Assembly: GCA_900551205.1 (NCBI GenBank)
Contig: URUW01000025.1
Location: forward strand, 1-13,731
Direction: 5' to 3'
DNA length: 13,731 nt
From: an uncultured Collinsella sp.
GTDB lineage: Bacteria > Actinomycetota > Coriobacteriia > Coriobacteriales > Coriobacteriaceae
Shown piece after piece: positions 1-7,975 of the stretch. How positions within the stretch are numbered: the stretch's first letter is position 1; each line of letters opens with the position of its first letter. The notes below the pieces were generated by a model, which was given only the letters and a program-made list of their open reading frames with translations, did not search any database and was not told the DNA's origin. A program made the translations under genes and the position numbers.

Positions 1-9
1 TAATGCTGC

Positions 10-55
10 TAAAATACAAAGCGCTCATGTAGTTTAAACGCACGACGATAAGGAG
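10..55 (+). promoter_or_regulatory. possible ftsE -10 element and ribosome-binding site
   Basis: A TAAAAT hexamer at 10-15 resembles a -10 box; its -35 would fall at or before the window edge, so the promoter cannot be completed. AAGGAG at 50-55 is a strong Shine-Dalgarno sequence five bases before the GTG at 61 and decides that start. Confidence 0.4.
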
Positions 56-60
56 CACCA

Positions 61-1281
61 GTGGGTAACCACTTCCGTACCTCCGGTGCGGGCGATGATG
101 CCCCCAAGACGCAGACAGGCGTCCAGGGCAGCCGTTTCGCCACTCCGGATTCAGAGGGCCAGCCTGTTGCTCAGGCCCCCGCTCAGCCGGCAGATCAGGC
201 ACAGCCGGCATCCGATCCCTTTGCCTACAATCCCACCAGCGATGTCGCGCTTTCCGGCACGGCGGGTTTTGAGCCCGTTCAGGCCGTGACCGCTCGCGTG
301 GAGCAGCCTCAGGCTGGCGCCGCCACGCCGCAGCCTACCATGGCCGGCATTCCCGACCCCATGGCCCCTGCGACGCCGGTTCCTCAGCCTGCGCAGTCCG
401 GTCTCTTTGCCGCTATTCCCGATCCCACGCAGCCTGCTGCCCCGGTGGTCGAGAGCGATCAGGCCGCCGAGGTCGCAAGCCTCGATAACGCGCTCAACAA
501 CCCCGATTTTACGTCGGTGTTTGCGCCCATCGATCCGCAAGCCAGCCGCAAGAAGATGGCCAAGCAGGCCGGTGTCGAGCCCGTCATCCTTATGGAGCAT
601 GTCACCAAGATCTATCCGGCACAGCCCAACAAGCCTGCACTCGACGACATCAACATCGAGATCTATCCGGGCGAGTTCGTCTTCCTGGTCGGTCATTCCG
701 GCTCGGGTAAGACCACGCTGCTGTCGACGCTCAACCGCGACGTCAAGCCGACGAGCGGCCGCATCTTGGTTGCCGGTCAGGACCTCATGAAGATCAAGAA
801 CCGCAAGGTTCCGTTCCTGCGCCGCCAGATTGGCGCCGTGTTCCAGGACTTTAAGCTTCTGCCGCAAAAGACCGCCTACGAAAACGTGGCGTTTGCCCTG
901 CAGTGCATCGGCAAGCCCAAGGGCGTCATTCGCAGCCAGGTGCCGGAGGTGCTGCGTCTGGTCGGTCTGGCCGATCAGATGGACTCGCTGCCCGACCAGC
1001 TTTCCGGTGGCGAGCAGCAGCGCGTCGCCGTCGCCCGCGCTATGGTCAACCGTCCGCCGCTGCTGATCTGCGACGAGCCCACGGGTAACCTCGACCCGGC
1101 GATCTCGCTGGGCATCATGAAGCTGCTCGAGCGTATTAACCGCACCGGCACCACCGTGATCGTCGCCACGCACGACCGCGAGATGGTCGATAGCATGCAC
1201 CGTCGCGTGATCGCCCTCGAGGGCGGCCACGTTATCCGCGACCAGGAGAGGGGAGGTTACGGCAACTATGGCACCAACTAA
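61..1281 (+). CDS. ftsE: FtsE, cell-division ABC transporter ATP-binding protein with long N-terminal extension
   Basis: ATPase subunit of the FtsEX complex at the cytoplasmic face of the septal membrane; in known systems ATP hydrolysis drives FtsX to activate extracellular peptidoglycan hydrolases. The ABC domain starts near residue 175 and has every core motif: Walker A GHSGSGKTT (211-219), signature LSGGEQQR (314-321), Walker B LLICDE (334-339, with D338 and E339) and the H-loop histidine H371. Typical FtsE is about 220-230 residues, but this one is 406 because residues 1 to about 173 form a Pro/Ala/Gln/Asp-rich, low-complexity extension with two copies of IPDP (97-100 and 119-122) and a more ordered-looking segment just before the ABC domain. 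The GTG start follows AAGGAG by five bases. The 3' end overlaps ftsX by 14 nt, which suggests translational coupling. Confidence 0.93.
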   Translation: MGNHFRTSGAGDDAPKTQTGVQGSRFATPDSEGQPVAQAPAQPADQAQPASDPFAYNPTSDVALSGTAGFEPVQAVTARVEQPQAGAATPQPTMAGIPDPMAPATPVPQPAQSGLFAAIPDPTQPAAPVVESDQAAEVASLDNALNNPDFTSVFAPIDPQASRKKMAKQAGVEPVILMEHVTKIYPAQPNKPALDDINIEIYPGEFVFLVGHSGSGKTTLLSTLNRDVKPTSGRILVAGQDLMKIKNRKVPFLRRQIGAVFQDFKLLPQKTAYENVAFALQCIGKPKGVIRSQVPEVLRLVGLADQMDSLPDQLSGGEQQRVAVARAMVNRPPLLICDEPTGNLDPAISLGIMKLLERINRTGTTVIVATHDREMVDSMHRRVIALEGGHVIRDQERGGYGNYGTN

Positions 1282-2188
1282 CGTGGGCTACTCCTTCAAA
1301 GAGGCAATCAGTCACTTCTTCCGTAACTGGACTACCTCGCTCGGCGCCGTCATCACGATCTTCCTTTCGCTGTTTATCATCGGCCTGTTCATCATGGGCT
1401 CCGCGATGCTGAACTCCGTGATCGGCACCGTCGAGGATCAGGTTGTCATTAACGCGTTCATTAGCGATGACGCCGATCAGGCCGATGTTCAGGCTTTTGA
1501 GGCCGAGCTTAAGACGTGGAATAACGTCAAGTCCGTGACCTATAAGGACAAGGACGACGCGCTGGCCGAATATACGAGCAAGATGTCGGGCAACGCCGAC
1601 GCCACCATGAGCGCGCTCGATGGCCAGAACCCGCTGCCGGCTTCGTTTGCAATTGAGATGGACGATCCGTCCAAGGTCGAGAGCACGGCAGAGAAGCTCA
1701 AGAAGAACGCCGACTTCCAGAAGATCGCGGATGACGGCGACGTCAACGCGAGCGTGCTGTACGGCCAAGAGGAAGTGAGCCGCCTGTTCCAGGTGACCAA
1801 CTACATCCGCATCGCCGCCGTGGTGCTCGTTGGCCTTTTGACCTTTATCGCATTCATCTTCATCAACAACACGATTCGCCTGTCCATCACGGCGCGTCGC
1901 CGTGAGATTGCGATTATGCGTCTGGTCGGCGCCAGCAACGGCTTCATTCGCGGCCCGTTTATCACCGAGGGCGTACTGCAGGCCATTTTGGGCTCGCTGC
2001 TTTCCATCGGCGTTCTGGAGCTGCTGCGCAATCTGATGATTCCGCGTTTGCAGGAGAGCATCGGCTGGATGTCGTTTGCCCTGCCGATGCAGTACTACCT
2101 GGTGACTTATGCTGCGCTGATTCTGGTCGGTGTGATTATCGGTCTCTTTGGTTCTGCCATAGCCATGCGCCGCTACCTGCGCGTGTAG
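1268..2188 (+). CDS. ftsX: FtsX, cell-division ABC transporter permease
   Basis: Membrane partner of FtsE, 306 residues, close to the usual family length. It shows the FtsX topology: a cytoplasmic N-terminus with the FFRNWTTSLGA-type motif (17-27), TM1 about 26-49, an extracellular domain about 50-178 that in known systems contacts cell-wall hydrolases or their adaptors, then TM2 about 180-200, TM3 about 232-255 and TM4 about 278-300. The stretch after TM2 (TARRREIAIMRLVGAS) is the conserved MacB/FtsX-type cytoplasmic loop. The ATG lies inside the last codons of ftsE in another frame, and the GGGGAGG stretch within ftsE a little upstream can serve as its ribosome-binding site. A terminator follows directly, so ftsEX ends a transcription unit. 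Confidence 0.95.
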   Translation: MAPTNVGYSFKEAISHFFRNWTTSLGAVITIFLSLFIIGLFIMGSAMLNSVIGTVEDQVVINAFISDDADQADVQAFEAELKTWNNVKSVTYKDKDDALAEYTSKMSGNADATMSALDGQNPLPASFAIEMDDPSKVESTAEKLKKNADFQKIADDGDVNASVLYGQEEVSRLFQVTNYIRIAAVVLVGLLTFIAFIFINNTIRLSITARRREIAIMRLVGASNGFIRGPFITEGVLQAILGSLLSIGVLELLRNLMIPRLQESIGWMSFALPMQYYLVTYAALILVGVIIGLFGSAIAMRRYLRV

Positions 2189-2212
2189 GCATGCCTGGAA
2201 TTCATCCCTTCC

Positions 2213-2246
2213 AACGGGTCGTCTCTTATGGGGCGGCCCGTTTTTT
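2213..2246 (+). terminator. intrinsic terminator after ftsX
   Basis: The stem ACGGGTCG (2214-2221) pairs with CGGCCCGT (2234-2241), with one G-T wobble and a 12-nt loop, and is followed by a run of six T at 2241-2246. Confidence 0.85.
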
Positions 2247-2283
2247 GATCTCTAGGGGACGGCAGGAAAGCGAATCATTTGGG

Positions 2284-2319
2284 TAGACTCTTTGGAGTTC
2301 GTCATCGATAGCAAGGAGG
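2284..2319 (+). promoter_or_regulatory. possible rnr -10 element and ribosome-binding site
   Basis: TAGACT at 2284-2289, preceded by TTTGGG, resembles the -10-like motifs before other genes in this window; no convincing -35 lies at the usual spacing. AAGGAGG at 2313-2319 is a near-ideal Shine-Dalgarno sequence four bases before the ATG at 2324. Confidence 0.35.
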
Positions 2320-2323
2320 CGCC

Positions 2324-4459
2324 ATGGGGCGCAATAACAAGCATAAGCGCGGTGCTCGCAATAAGCGTGGGCCGGTGCGCAGAGAACGCCGTCCGAGCCT
2401 GACCGGGCGCGTGCAGCTCCATGAGCATGGCGCCTATGTCATAACCGAGAGCGGCGACTACAAGGTTATGGGCCGCGGTAAGCGCGAGATCATGGATGGC
2501 GATACCGTTGCCGTGAGCATTAAGAGCAGCCCGCACGGTGAGCGGCGCGCCGTGATCGAAGGCGTGGTTGAGCGCGCAGCCATAAGCGTGGTGGGTACGT
2601 ACCAGACCGCCGGTCCGCTCGGTGTGATCGAGCCGCTCGATTCGCGCCTGAAGGCCGACTTCTTCATTCTGCCCGAGGATACCTCGGCGGATCGTCTGGG
2701 CGTCCACCCGGGTGATGCCGTTGTCGCGCGCATTTTGACCTACCCGACGCGCCTGGAATCGGGCACCGTGACGATCGAGCGCCGCATTGGCGGAGATGAC
2801 GCGCCCGATTTGGGCGTTCAATACGTGATGGCGCGTTACGGCTATACCGATAGCTATCCCGAGGCCGCGCTGGACGAGGCCGAGGGGCTTTCGCTCGATG
2901 TGTCCGCGGCGCTTAAGGACCCGCTCCGCCGCGATCTGCGCGACCGCTTTGTCACCACGATCGACCCGGTCGACGCGCGCGACTTTGACGATGCCATTTC
3001 GCTTGAGCGCACGCCCGAGGGTGGCTACAAGCTGGGTGTGCATATCGCTGACGTTTCTCACTATGTGGCTTGGGACGGGCATATCGATCTTGAGGCTCGC
3101 CATCGTACGACATCGGTGTATCTGGCCGATCGCGTGCTTCCCATGCTGCCCGAACGCCTGTCCTGTGACCTGTGCTCGCTTCGCCCTAACGAGGACCGTC
3201 TGGCGTTTACCGTTGACATTGAGCTCGATGCGCGGGGTCGCGTGCGGCATTACGATCCGTACCCCAGCGTGATTCGCTCGCGTGTACGTATGGATTATGA
3301 CGGCGCCGAGGCGCTGCTGGTGCGTGCCGGCGCGGTTGAGTATTCGGTGCTGGAGGGTGCGGCCGAGGATGTTGCGGCTGCTGAGGCCTCGCGTGAGGAG
3401 GCGCTTGAGCGCGGTCTTGCGTGCGAGGAGGCCGCCCGCGGCTACAACGTCGACCTCGGCGATTTCCTTGTCGCCGCCAACGAACTCGCCGAACTTCGCC
3501 GTCGTATCCGTCGCGCCCGCGGCTCAGTCGATTTTGACACGGCCGAGATTCGCGCTCTATTGGATGAGGACGGAGTACCCGTGCAGATTGTGGCGCGCGA
3601 GCGTTCGTGTGCCACGTCGCTTATCGAGGAAGCCATGCTGCTCGCCAACGAGTGCGTTGCAGAGTGGCTGGCAGACCGTGATATCGAGGCCTGCTATCGC
3701 GTGCATGAGGATCCGAGCCCCGATAGCCTGCACGGTGCCGCCGTTGCGCTGGCGCAGCTGGGCATCATCGACGATCGCCGTGCTGCCGGTATTGCCCTGG
3801 GGAGTCCCGATGTGCTGCAGGCTGCAGTTGATGCTGCCGCCGGTACGGCCAACGCACCGCTCGTCAACACGCTGCTTCTGCGCAGCATGCAGCGCGCACT
3901 GTACAAGCCGCGCAACGAGGGCCACTTTGCGCTCGCCGCGCCGTGCTACTGTCACTTTACGAGTCCCATCCGTCGCTACCCCGATCTGGTGGTGCACCGC
4001 GTGCTCAAACTGCAGTTGGCCTATGAGCAGCTCGGCGGCAAGGACGCCCTGGTCCGTACGCCGCGGCTGATCGGCAAGGGGCGCGAGTCGCTGCCGCGCA
4101 TTCTGCCGCAGATCTGCCGCGCATGCAGCGATGCCGAGCGCGCGGCAGATGCCGCTAGCCATGCGACGCAAAAGATCAAGATTGCCCAGTACTATGAGGA
4201 CCGTCTGGGCGAGCGCTATGCCGGAACCGTCTCGTGGGTTAGCAGCATGGGCCTCTTCGTGCGCTTGGACCTGACGCAGGTCGAAGGCTTGGTTTCGATC
4301 AAGAGCCTGGGCAACGAGTGGTTCGAGTTCGACGAGGACGCGCTCACGCTCACAGGTGCCGACACGGGCACTCGTTACGAGCTGGGCCAGCGCGTGATCA
4401 TCGAGGTCTCGCGCGTCAATACCACGCGTGGGCACTTGGACTTTAAGCTTATCCATTAG
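2324..4459 (+). CDS. rnr: Ribonuclease R (RNB/VacB-family 3'-5' exoribonuclease)
   Basis: Processive 3'-5' exoribonuclease that degrades structured RNA and works with trans-translation. The order is a short, very basic N-terminal tail (1 to about 25), two OB/cold-shock-like domains (about 27-75 and 88-155), the RNB catalytic domain (about 190-560) and a C-terminal S1 domain (about 629-709). The metal-binding signature IDPVDARDFDDA is at 213-224, with D214, D220, D222 and D223 matching the conserved aspartates of RNase II/R. The second RNB signature, TSPIRRYPDL, is at 546-555. At 711 residues it is shorter than the E. coli (about 813) and B. subtilis (about 780) enzymes because it lacks the N-terminal winged-helix segment and the long basic C-terminal tail; the basic tail is at the N-terminus instead. 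It sits alone between two terminators. Confidence 0.93.
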   Translation: MGRNNKHKRGARNKRGPVRRERRPSLTGRVQLHEHGAYVITESGDYKVMGRGKREIMDGDTVAVSIKSSPHGERRAVIEGVVERAAISVVGTYQTAGPLGVIEPLDSRLKADFFILPEDTSADRLGVHPGDAVVARILTYPTRLESGTVTIERRIGGDDAPDLGVQYVMARYGYTDSYPEAALDEAEGLSLDVSAALKDPLRRDLRDRFVTTIDPVDARDFDDAISLERTPEGGYKLGVHIADVSHYVAWDGHIDLEARHRTTSVYLADRVLPMLPERLSCDLCSLRPNEDRLAFTVDIELDARGRVRHYDPYPSVIRSRVRMDYDGAEALLVRAGAVEYSVLEGAAEDVAAAEASREEALERGLACEEAARGYNVDLGDFLVAANELAELRRRIRRARGSVDFDTAEIRALLDEDGVPVQIVARERSCATSLIEEAMLLANECVAEWLADRDIEACYRVHEDPSPDSLHGAAVALAQLGIIDDRRAAGIALGSPDVLQAAVDAAAGTANAPLVNTLLLRSMQRALYKPRNEGHFALAAPCYCHFTSPIRRYPDLVVHRVLKLQLAYEQLGGKDALVRTPRLIGKGRESLPRILPQICRACSDAERAADAASHATQKIKIAQYYEDRLGERYAGTVSWVSSMGLFVRLDLTQVEGLVSIKSLGNEWFEFDEDALTLTGADTGTRYELGQRVIIEVSRVNTTRGHLDFKLIH

Positions 4460-4484
4460 CCAAATCCCGACTCGCGGCGGGAGA

Positions 4485-4519
4485 GCGGAGGGCGGTCTTT
4501 CGGGGCCGCCCTCCGCATT
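4485..4519 (+). terminator. hairpin terminator after rnr
   Basis: A perfect 11-bp stem GCGGAGGGCGG (4485-4495) pairs with CCGCCCTCCGC (4506-4516), extended inward by two further pairs. Only a short T run (ATTT) follows, so this is a very stable hairpin but a weaker classical terminator. Confidence 0.65.
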
Positions 4520-4578
4520 TGGATCATGGCTACCTTGCCGTCTGCTCGGCCGCCCGCTTACCTGCTATTTGAGAGATA

Positions 4579-4617
4579 AAACCTACCAAAATAAACCTGT
4601 CCCTTTTTGGCAGGTTT
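4579..4617. repeat. inverted repeat upstream of the serine recombinase
   Basis: AAACCTACCAAAA (4579-4591) is matched by the reverse complement of TTTTGGCAGGTTT (4605-4617) at 12 of 13 positions. Between them lies another partial copy, AAACCTG (4593-4599). There are thus three copies of the AAACCT core within 39 bases, two direct and one inverted. It could be a recombination site, an autoregulatory operator of the downstream recombinase or a dispersed palindromic element; the sequence alone cannot decide. Confidence 0.6.
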
Positions 4618-4636
4618 ACAAGAAAGCGGGGATGAG

Positions 4637-5242
4637 ATGGCGACGGTGTACGGTTATGCGCGGGTGAGTTCGCGCGATCAGAATCTGAATCGGCAGCTGG
4701 ATGCGCTGGGCGCCTATGGCGTGGGCTCGGCGAATATTTATGCCGACCATGCGAGCGGCAAGGACTTCGATCGCCCGAGGTATCGCGAGCTGCTGCACGT
4801 CCTGGGAGACGGGGACGTGCTGGCGGTGCTTTCTATCGACCGACTTGGCCGTAATTACTCTGAGATTCTTGAGGAATGGCGACGCATTACCAAGGAGCTC
4901 GGGGTTGCCATTGTGGTGTTGGACATGCCATTGCTTGACACGCGCGTCAGGGCCAGCGGCGCGCCGGATGTGACCAACACCCTGATTGCCGATATTGTGC
5001 TGCAACTGCTGAGCTACGTGGCGCAGGTGGAGCGCGAGAATATCCATCGGCGCCAAGCGGAGGGAATTGCAGCGGCGCGGGCGCGAGGGGTCCGTTTCGG
5101 TCGACCTCGCAAGCCGTGCCCTCCTCAGTTTGAGCTGGTGCGCGATAGCTATGAGGCGGGCGATATTACCCGCAGCCAGGCAGCAAAGTGCCTGGGCGTG
5201 TGCGTGGGGACGTTCGATCGCTGGATGCGCGAGGCGGGGTAG
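4637..5242 (+). CDS. Small serine recombinase (resolvase/invertase family)
   Basis: Site-specific DNA recombinase of 201 residues. The N-terminal catalytic domain begins GYARVSS, which places the nucleophile at S11 and the conserved arginine at R9. IDRLGRN (67-73) supplies R69 and R72, the equivalents of the resolvase active-site arginines. The long E-helix (about 122-150) leads through GRPRKP to a C-terminal helix-turn-helix (about 165-198). This is a complete Tn3-resolvase/Hin-like architecture. The ATG at 4637, after GGGGAT, is preferred over the in-frame TTG at 4607 because family members begin a few residues before GYARVS. There is no transposase nearby, so it is an orphan recombinase. 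Whether it acts as a resolvase, invertase or dimer-resolution enzyme is unknown. Confidence 0.88.
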   Translation: MATVYGYARVSSRDQNLNRQLDALGAYGVGSANIYADHASGKDFDRPRYRELLHVLGDGDVLAVLSIDRLGRNYSEILEEWRRITKELGVAIVVLDMPLLDTRVRASGAPDVTNTLIADIVLQLLSYVAQVERENIHRRQAEGIAAARARGVRFGRPRKPCPPQFELVRDSYEAGDITRSQAAKCLGVCVGTFDRWMREAG

Positions 5243-5311
5243 GGGTTTGCGTCGCTTTGTCGCTTCCTGTTGCGATTCAAATTTTGATACGGTGACGATG
5301 TCATTTGGGGC

Positions 5312-5340
5312 TACACTCGCTGATATTCAAAAAAGGAGGT
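5312..5340 (+). promoter_or_regulatory. possible -10 element and strong ribosome-binding site of the VanZ-like gene
   Basis: TACACT at 5312-5317, preceded by GGGGC, is a -10-like hexamer without a clear -35. AAAGGAGGT at 5332-5340 is a near-perfect Shine-Dalgarno sequence that fixes the TTG at 5347 as the start, with a 6-nt spacer. Confidence 0.45.
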
Positions 5341-5346
5341 AGGCCC

Positions 5347-5928
5347 TTGGCGCGCGTAAAACAAATAATCGGATGGACCGCGATCATTCTGTTCGCTGCA
5401 ACGCTGGCGGGCATCTGGGTGCTGACGGAGCAAAATGCGGTGGAGACGTCGTTGCTGAGCGAGTCCACCGCGCGCGTGGTGGAGGGTCAGGCTACGGGCG
5501 TTCAGGCTGCCGATGCCACGGGTGAAGCTCAGACCGAGAACGGGATGACCGGGGGCATCGATTCGGCTGCCTCGAATGTCCGGTCTGGCCGACTTGCTTC
5601 CATTCGCATGTGGGTGGGCACGAACGTCCGTCGCGTTGCCCATACCGTAGAGTTTTTCTTCGTCGGATTGTTCGCCTCGGTGGTCGTGGTTTGCTTTTCC
5701 AGGCGTCCGTGGAGCGTATGCTCCCGTTGCGTGCCCGTGTTGCTCTTTTGCGCCGTCTGCTCCGTTGGCGATCAGGTACATAAGATCTTTGTTCCTGGCA
5801 GGCATTTCGACGTTATCGATTTAGGATTCGATGCTGCGGGCTATGTCACCGCCATGCTGTTGGTATTGCTGGCAGCGGCGTTGGTGCGCTATGCGACTCG
5901 GCCGATCGGCGCCCATGCGAGGCGCTAG
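5347..5928 (+). CDS. VanZ-like integral membrane protein
   Basis: A 193-residue membrane protein with VanZ-family hallmarks: RRVAHTVEFF (95-104), then DQVHKIFVPGR (142-152) ending a membrane helix, then DLGFDAAG (158-165) before the last helix. TM segments lie at about 7-26, 101-117, 128-141 and 166-181. Between TM1 and TM2 is a polar, Gly/Ala/Glu-rich linker (about 30-88). VanZ itself confers low-level teicoplanin resistance, but most family members have no known role and resistance cannot be inferred here. The start is TTG behind an excellent Shine-Dalgarno; an upstream TTG at 5305 has no such support. It lies between the recombinase and the MurNAc cluster; a cell-envelope connection is only a contextual guess. 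Confidence 0.8.
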   Translation: MARVKQIIGWTAIILFAATLAGIWVLTEQNAVETSLLSESTARVVEGQATGVQAADATGEAQTENGMTGGIDSAASNVRSGRLASIRMWVGTNVRRVAHTVEFFFVGLFASVVVVCFSRRPWSVCSRCVPVLLFCAVCSVGDQVHKIFVPGRHFDVIDLGFDAAGYVTAMLLVLLAAALVRYATRPIGAHARR

Positions 5929-6009
5929 CCGGTAACAAACCCGTTTCTGATAATGCGACCTTGTTGAATTATTTTGTGTCGCGCGTATTTCCGAGCGGTC
6001 GGATTTGAG

Positions 6010-6036
6010 GGGCGAGCGGTAGAACGCTCGTCCTTT
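6010..6036 (+). terminator. weak terminator-like hairpin before murR
   Basis: GGGCGAGCG (6010-6018) pairs with CGCTCGTCC (6025-6033), nine pairs with one wobble and a 6-nt loop, followed by only TTT. It probably ends the VanZ-like transcript. Confidence 0.45.
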
Positions 6037-6052
6037 GTGCGCCACGATGCGG

Positions 6053-6126
6053 CACAATGTACCGTAAAAGCTGTTTGTATCCGGTACGAATCGTTCGTTG
6101 GTCTTTAATTCTTCTCAACGGAGGTG
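6053..6126 (+). promoter_or_regulatory. murR upstream region: -10-like box, two inverted repeats, ribosome-binding site
   Basis: CACAAT (6053-6058) is a -10-like hexamer. GTACCG (6059-6064) and CGGTAC (6082-6087) form an inverted repeat with a 17-nt spacer. ACGAA-TCG-TTCGT (6086-6098) is a second, compact perfect dyad. RpiR/MurR regulators bind dyads near their own promoter, so these are candidate operators. GGAGGTG (6120-6126) is the ribosome-binding site for the ATG at 6133. Confidence 0.4.
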
Positions 6127-6132
6127 TTTGAG

Positions 6133-6984
6133 ATGGCAAACGGATTGCTTTTGCGGCTTCGCGAGCGTGAGCTCAGCGCGAGCCCGGCGGAACGCAATGT
6201 CATCGCATATGTGAGCGCTCATCCGCACGAGGTGGTCGGGCTGTCCGTCCGCGGTCTTGCCGATGCCACGTTCTCCTCGCCCTCGAGCATTTTGCGCTTT
6301 TGCAAGCGTTTGGGTTTTGCGGGCTACAAGGAGTTCCAGCGCGAACTGATTGCCGAGCTGGCGCTCTTAGGTGACAAGAAAGACGTAGCCCTCGAGGACA
6401 TCTCCATGGATGACAGCGTCGAACGTATCGTGGGGAAGGTGATGAAAAGCAATGTGCGCACGATCGAAGCGACGGCGCGAACGCTCGATTACACCGTCTT
6501 GGAGCGATGCGCGGCCTATCTTAAGCGGGCACGCGCAGTCAATCTGTTCGGTATCGGTGCCTCTCGTTTGGTCGCGCACGATCTGGCGCAAAAGCTCATG
6601 CGTGTCGACAAAGAGTGCCATCTGTACGACGACTGGCATGATCAGCTCTTGTGTGCCAAGAACATGCATGAGGGCGATATGGCGATCGCCTTTAGCTACT
6701 CGGGCTTGACGCAAGAGGTGCTGGACTGCACCGCCGAGGCTCAACGTCACAACTGTCCCGTTGTGGCCGTTACCAAAGTAGATGGATCATCCAAGCTTGC
6801 CACCATGGCCGATGCCGTGCTCGGCGTCGCTGCGAGTGAGCCCTTGGTCCGCAGCGGTGCCATGGCTTCGCGTATGGCCCAGCTTATGGTTGTCGATGCC
6901 CTGTACGCTGCTTACGTTGCCAGCGACTACGAACGGGCGACGCATGTCATTAAGCAAAACTACATCGAGAAACAGGAAAGATGA
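6133..6984 (+). CDS. murR: MurR/RpiR-family transcriptional regulator
   Basis: Sugar-phosphate-responsive regulator of 283 residues. Residues 1 to about 77 form the RpiR helix-turn-helix domain; SPSSILRFCKRLGF (49-62) is the recognition-helix region. A SIS sugar-phosphate-binding domain follows at about 126-262, with LFGIGAS (138-144) and FSYSGLTQEV (187-196) lining the ligand pocket. In E. coli MurR represses murQP and is released by MurNAc-6-phosphate; the same ligand is inferred here because murQ starts 10 nt downstream. The ATG at 6133 lies 6 nt after GGAGGTG; the in-frame GTG at 6124 overlaps that Shine-Dalgarno and is unlikely. RpiR family assignment is firm; the name MurR rests on context. 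Confidence 0.88.
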   Translation: MANGLLLRLRERELSASPAERNVIAYVSAHPHEVVGLSVRGLADATFSSPSSILRFCKRLGFAGYKEFQRELIAELALLGDKKDVALEDISMDDSVERIVGKVMKSNVRTIEATARTLDYTVLERCAAYLKRARAVNLFGIGASRLVAHDLAQKLMRVDKECHLYDDWHDQLLCAKNMHEGDMAIAFSYSGLTQEVLDCTAEAQRHNCPVVAVTKVDGSSKLATMADAVLGVAASEPLVRSGAMASRMAQLMVVDALYAAYVASDYERATHVIKQNYIEKQER

Positions 6985-6994
6985 GGTGAATGAA

Positions 6995-7918
<924 letters not shown>

Positions 7919-7975
7919 GTGCGCGGCGTGAGCTGATATGACATCCAGACGAGATACCCAATACAAGGAGGAGTT

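Noticed and set aside
151..1230. A minus-strand frame opposite ftsE
   Set aside because: It mirrors the codon pattern of ftsE and has no family features of its own.
4607..4636. Extended TTG start for the recombinase
   Set aside because: The TTG lies inside the inverted repeat and lacks a Shine-Dalgarno; homologues begin a few residues before GYARVS, which fits the ATG at 4637.
4428..4667. A short + frame across the end of rnr and the start of the recombinase
   Set aside because: It runs through the rnr terminator hairpin and the inverted repeat, and has no plausible ribosome-binding site.
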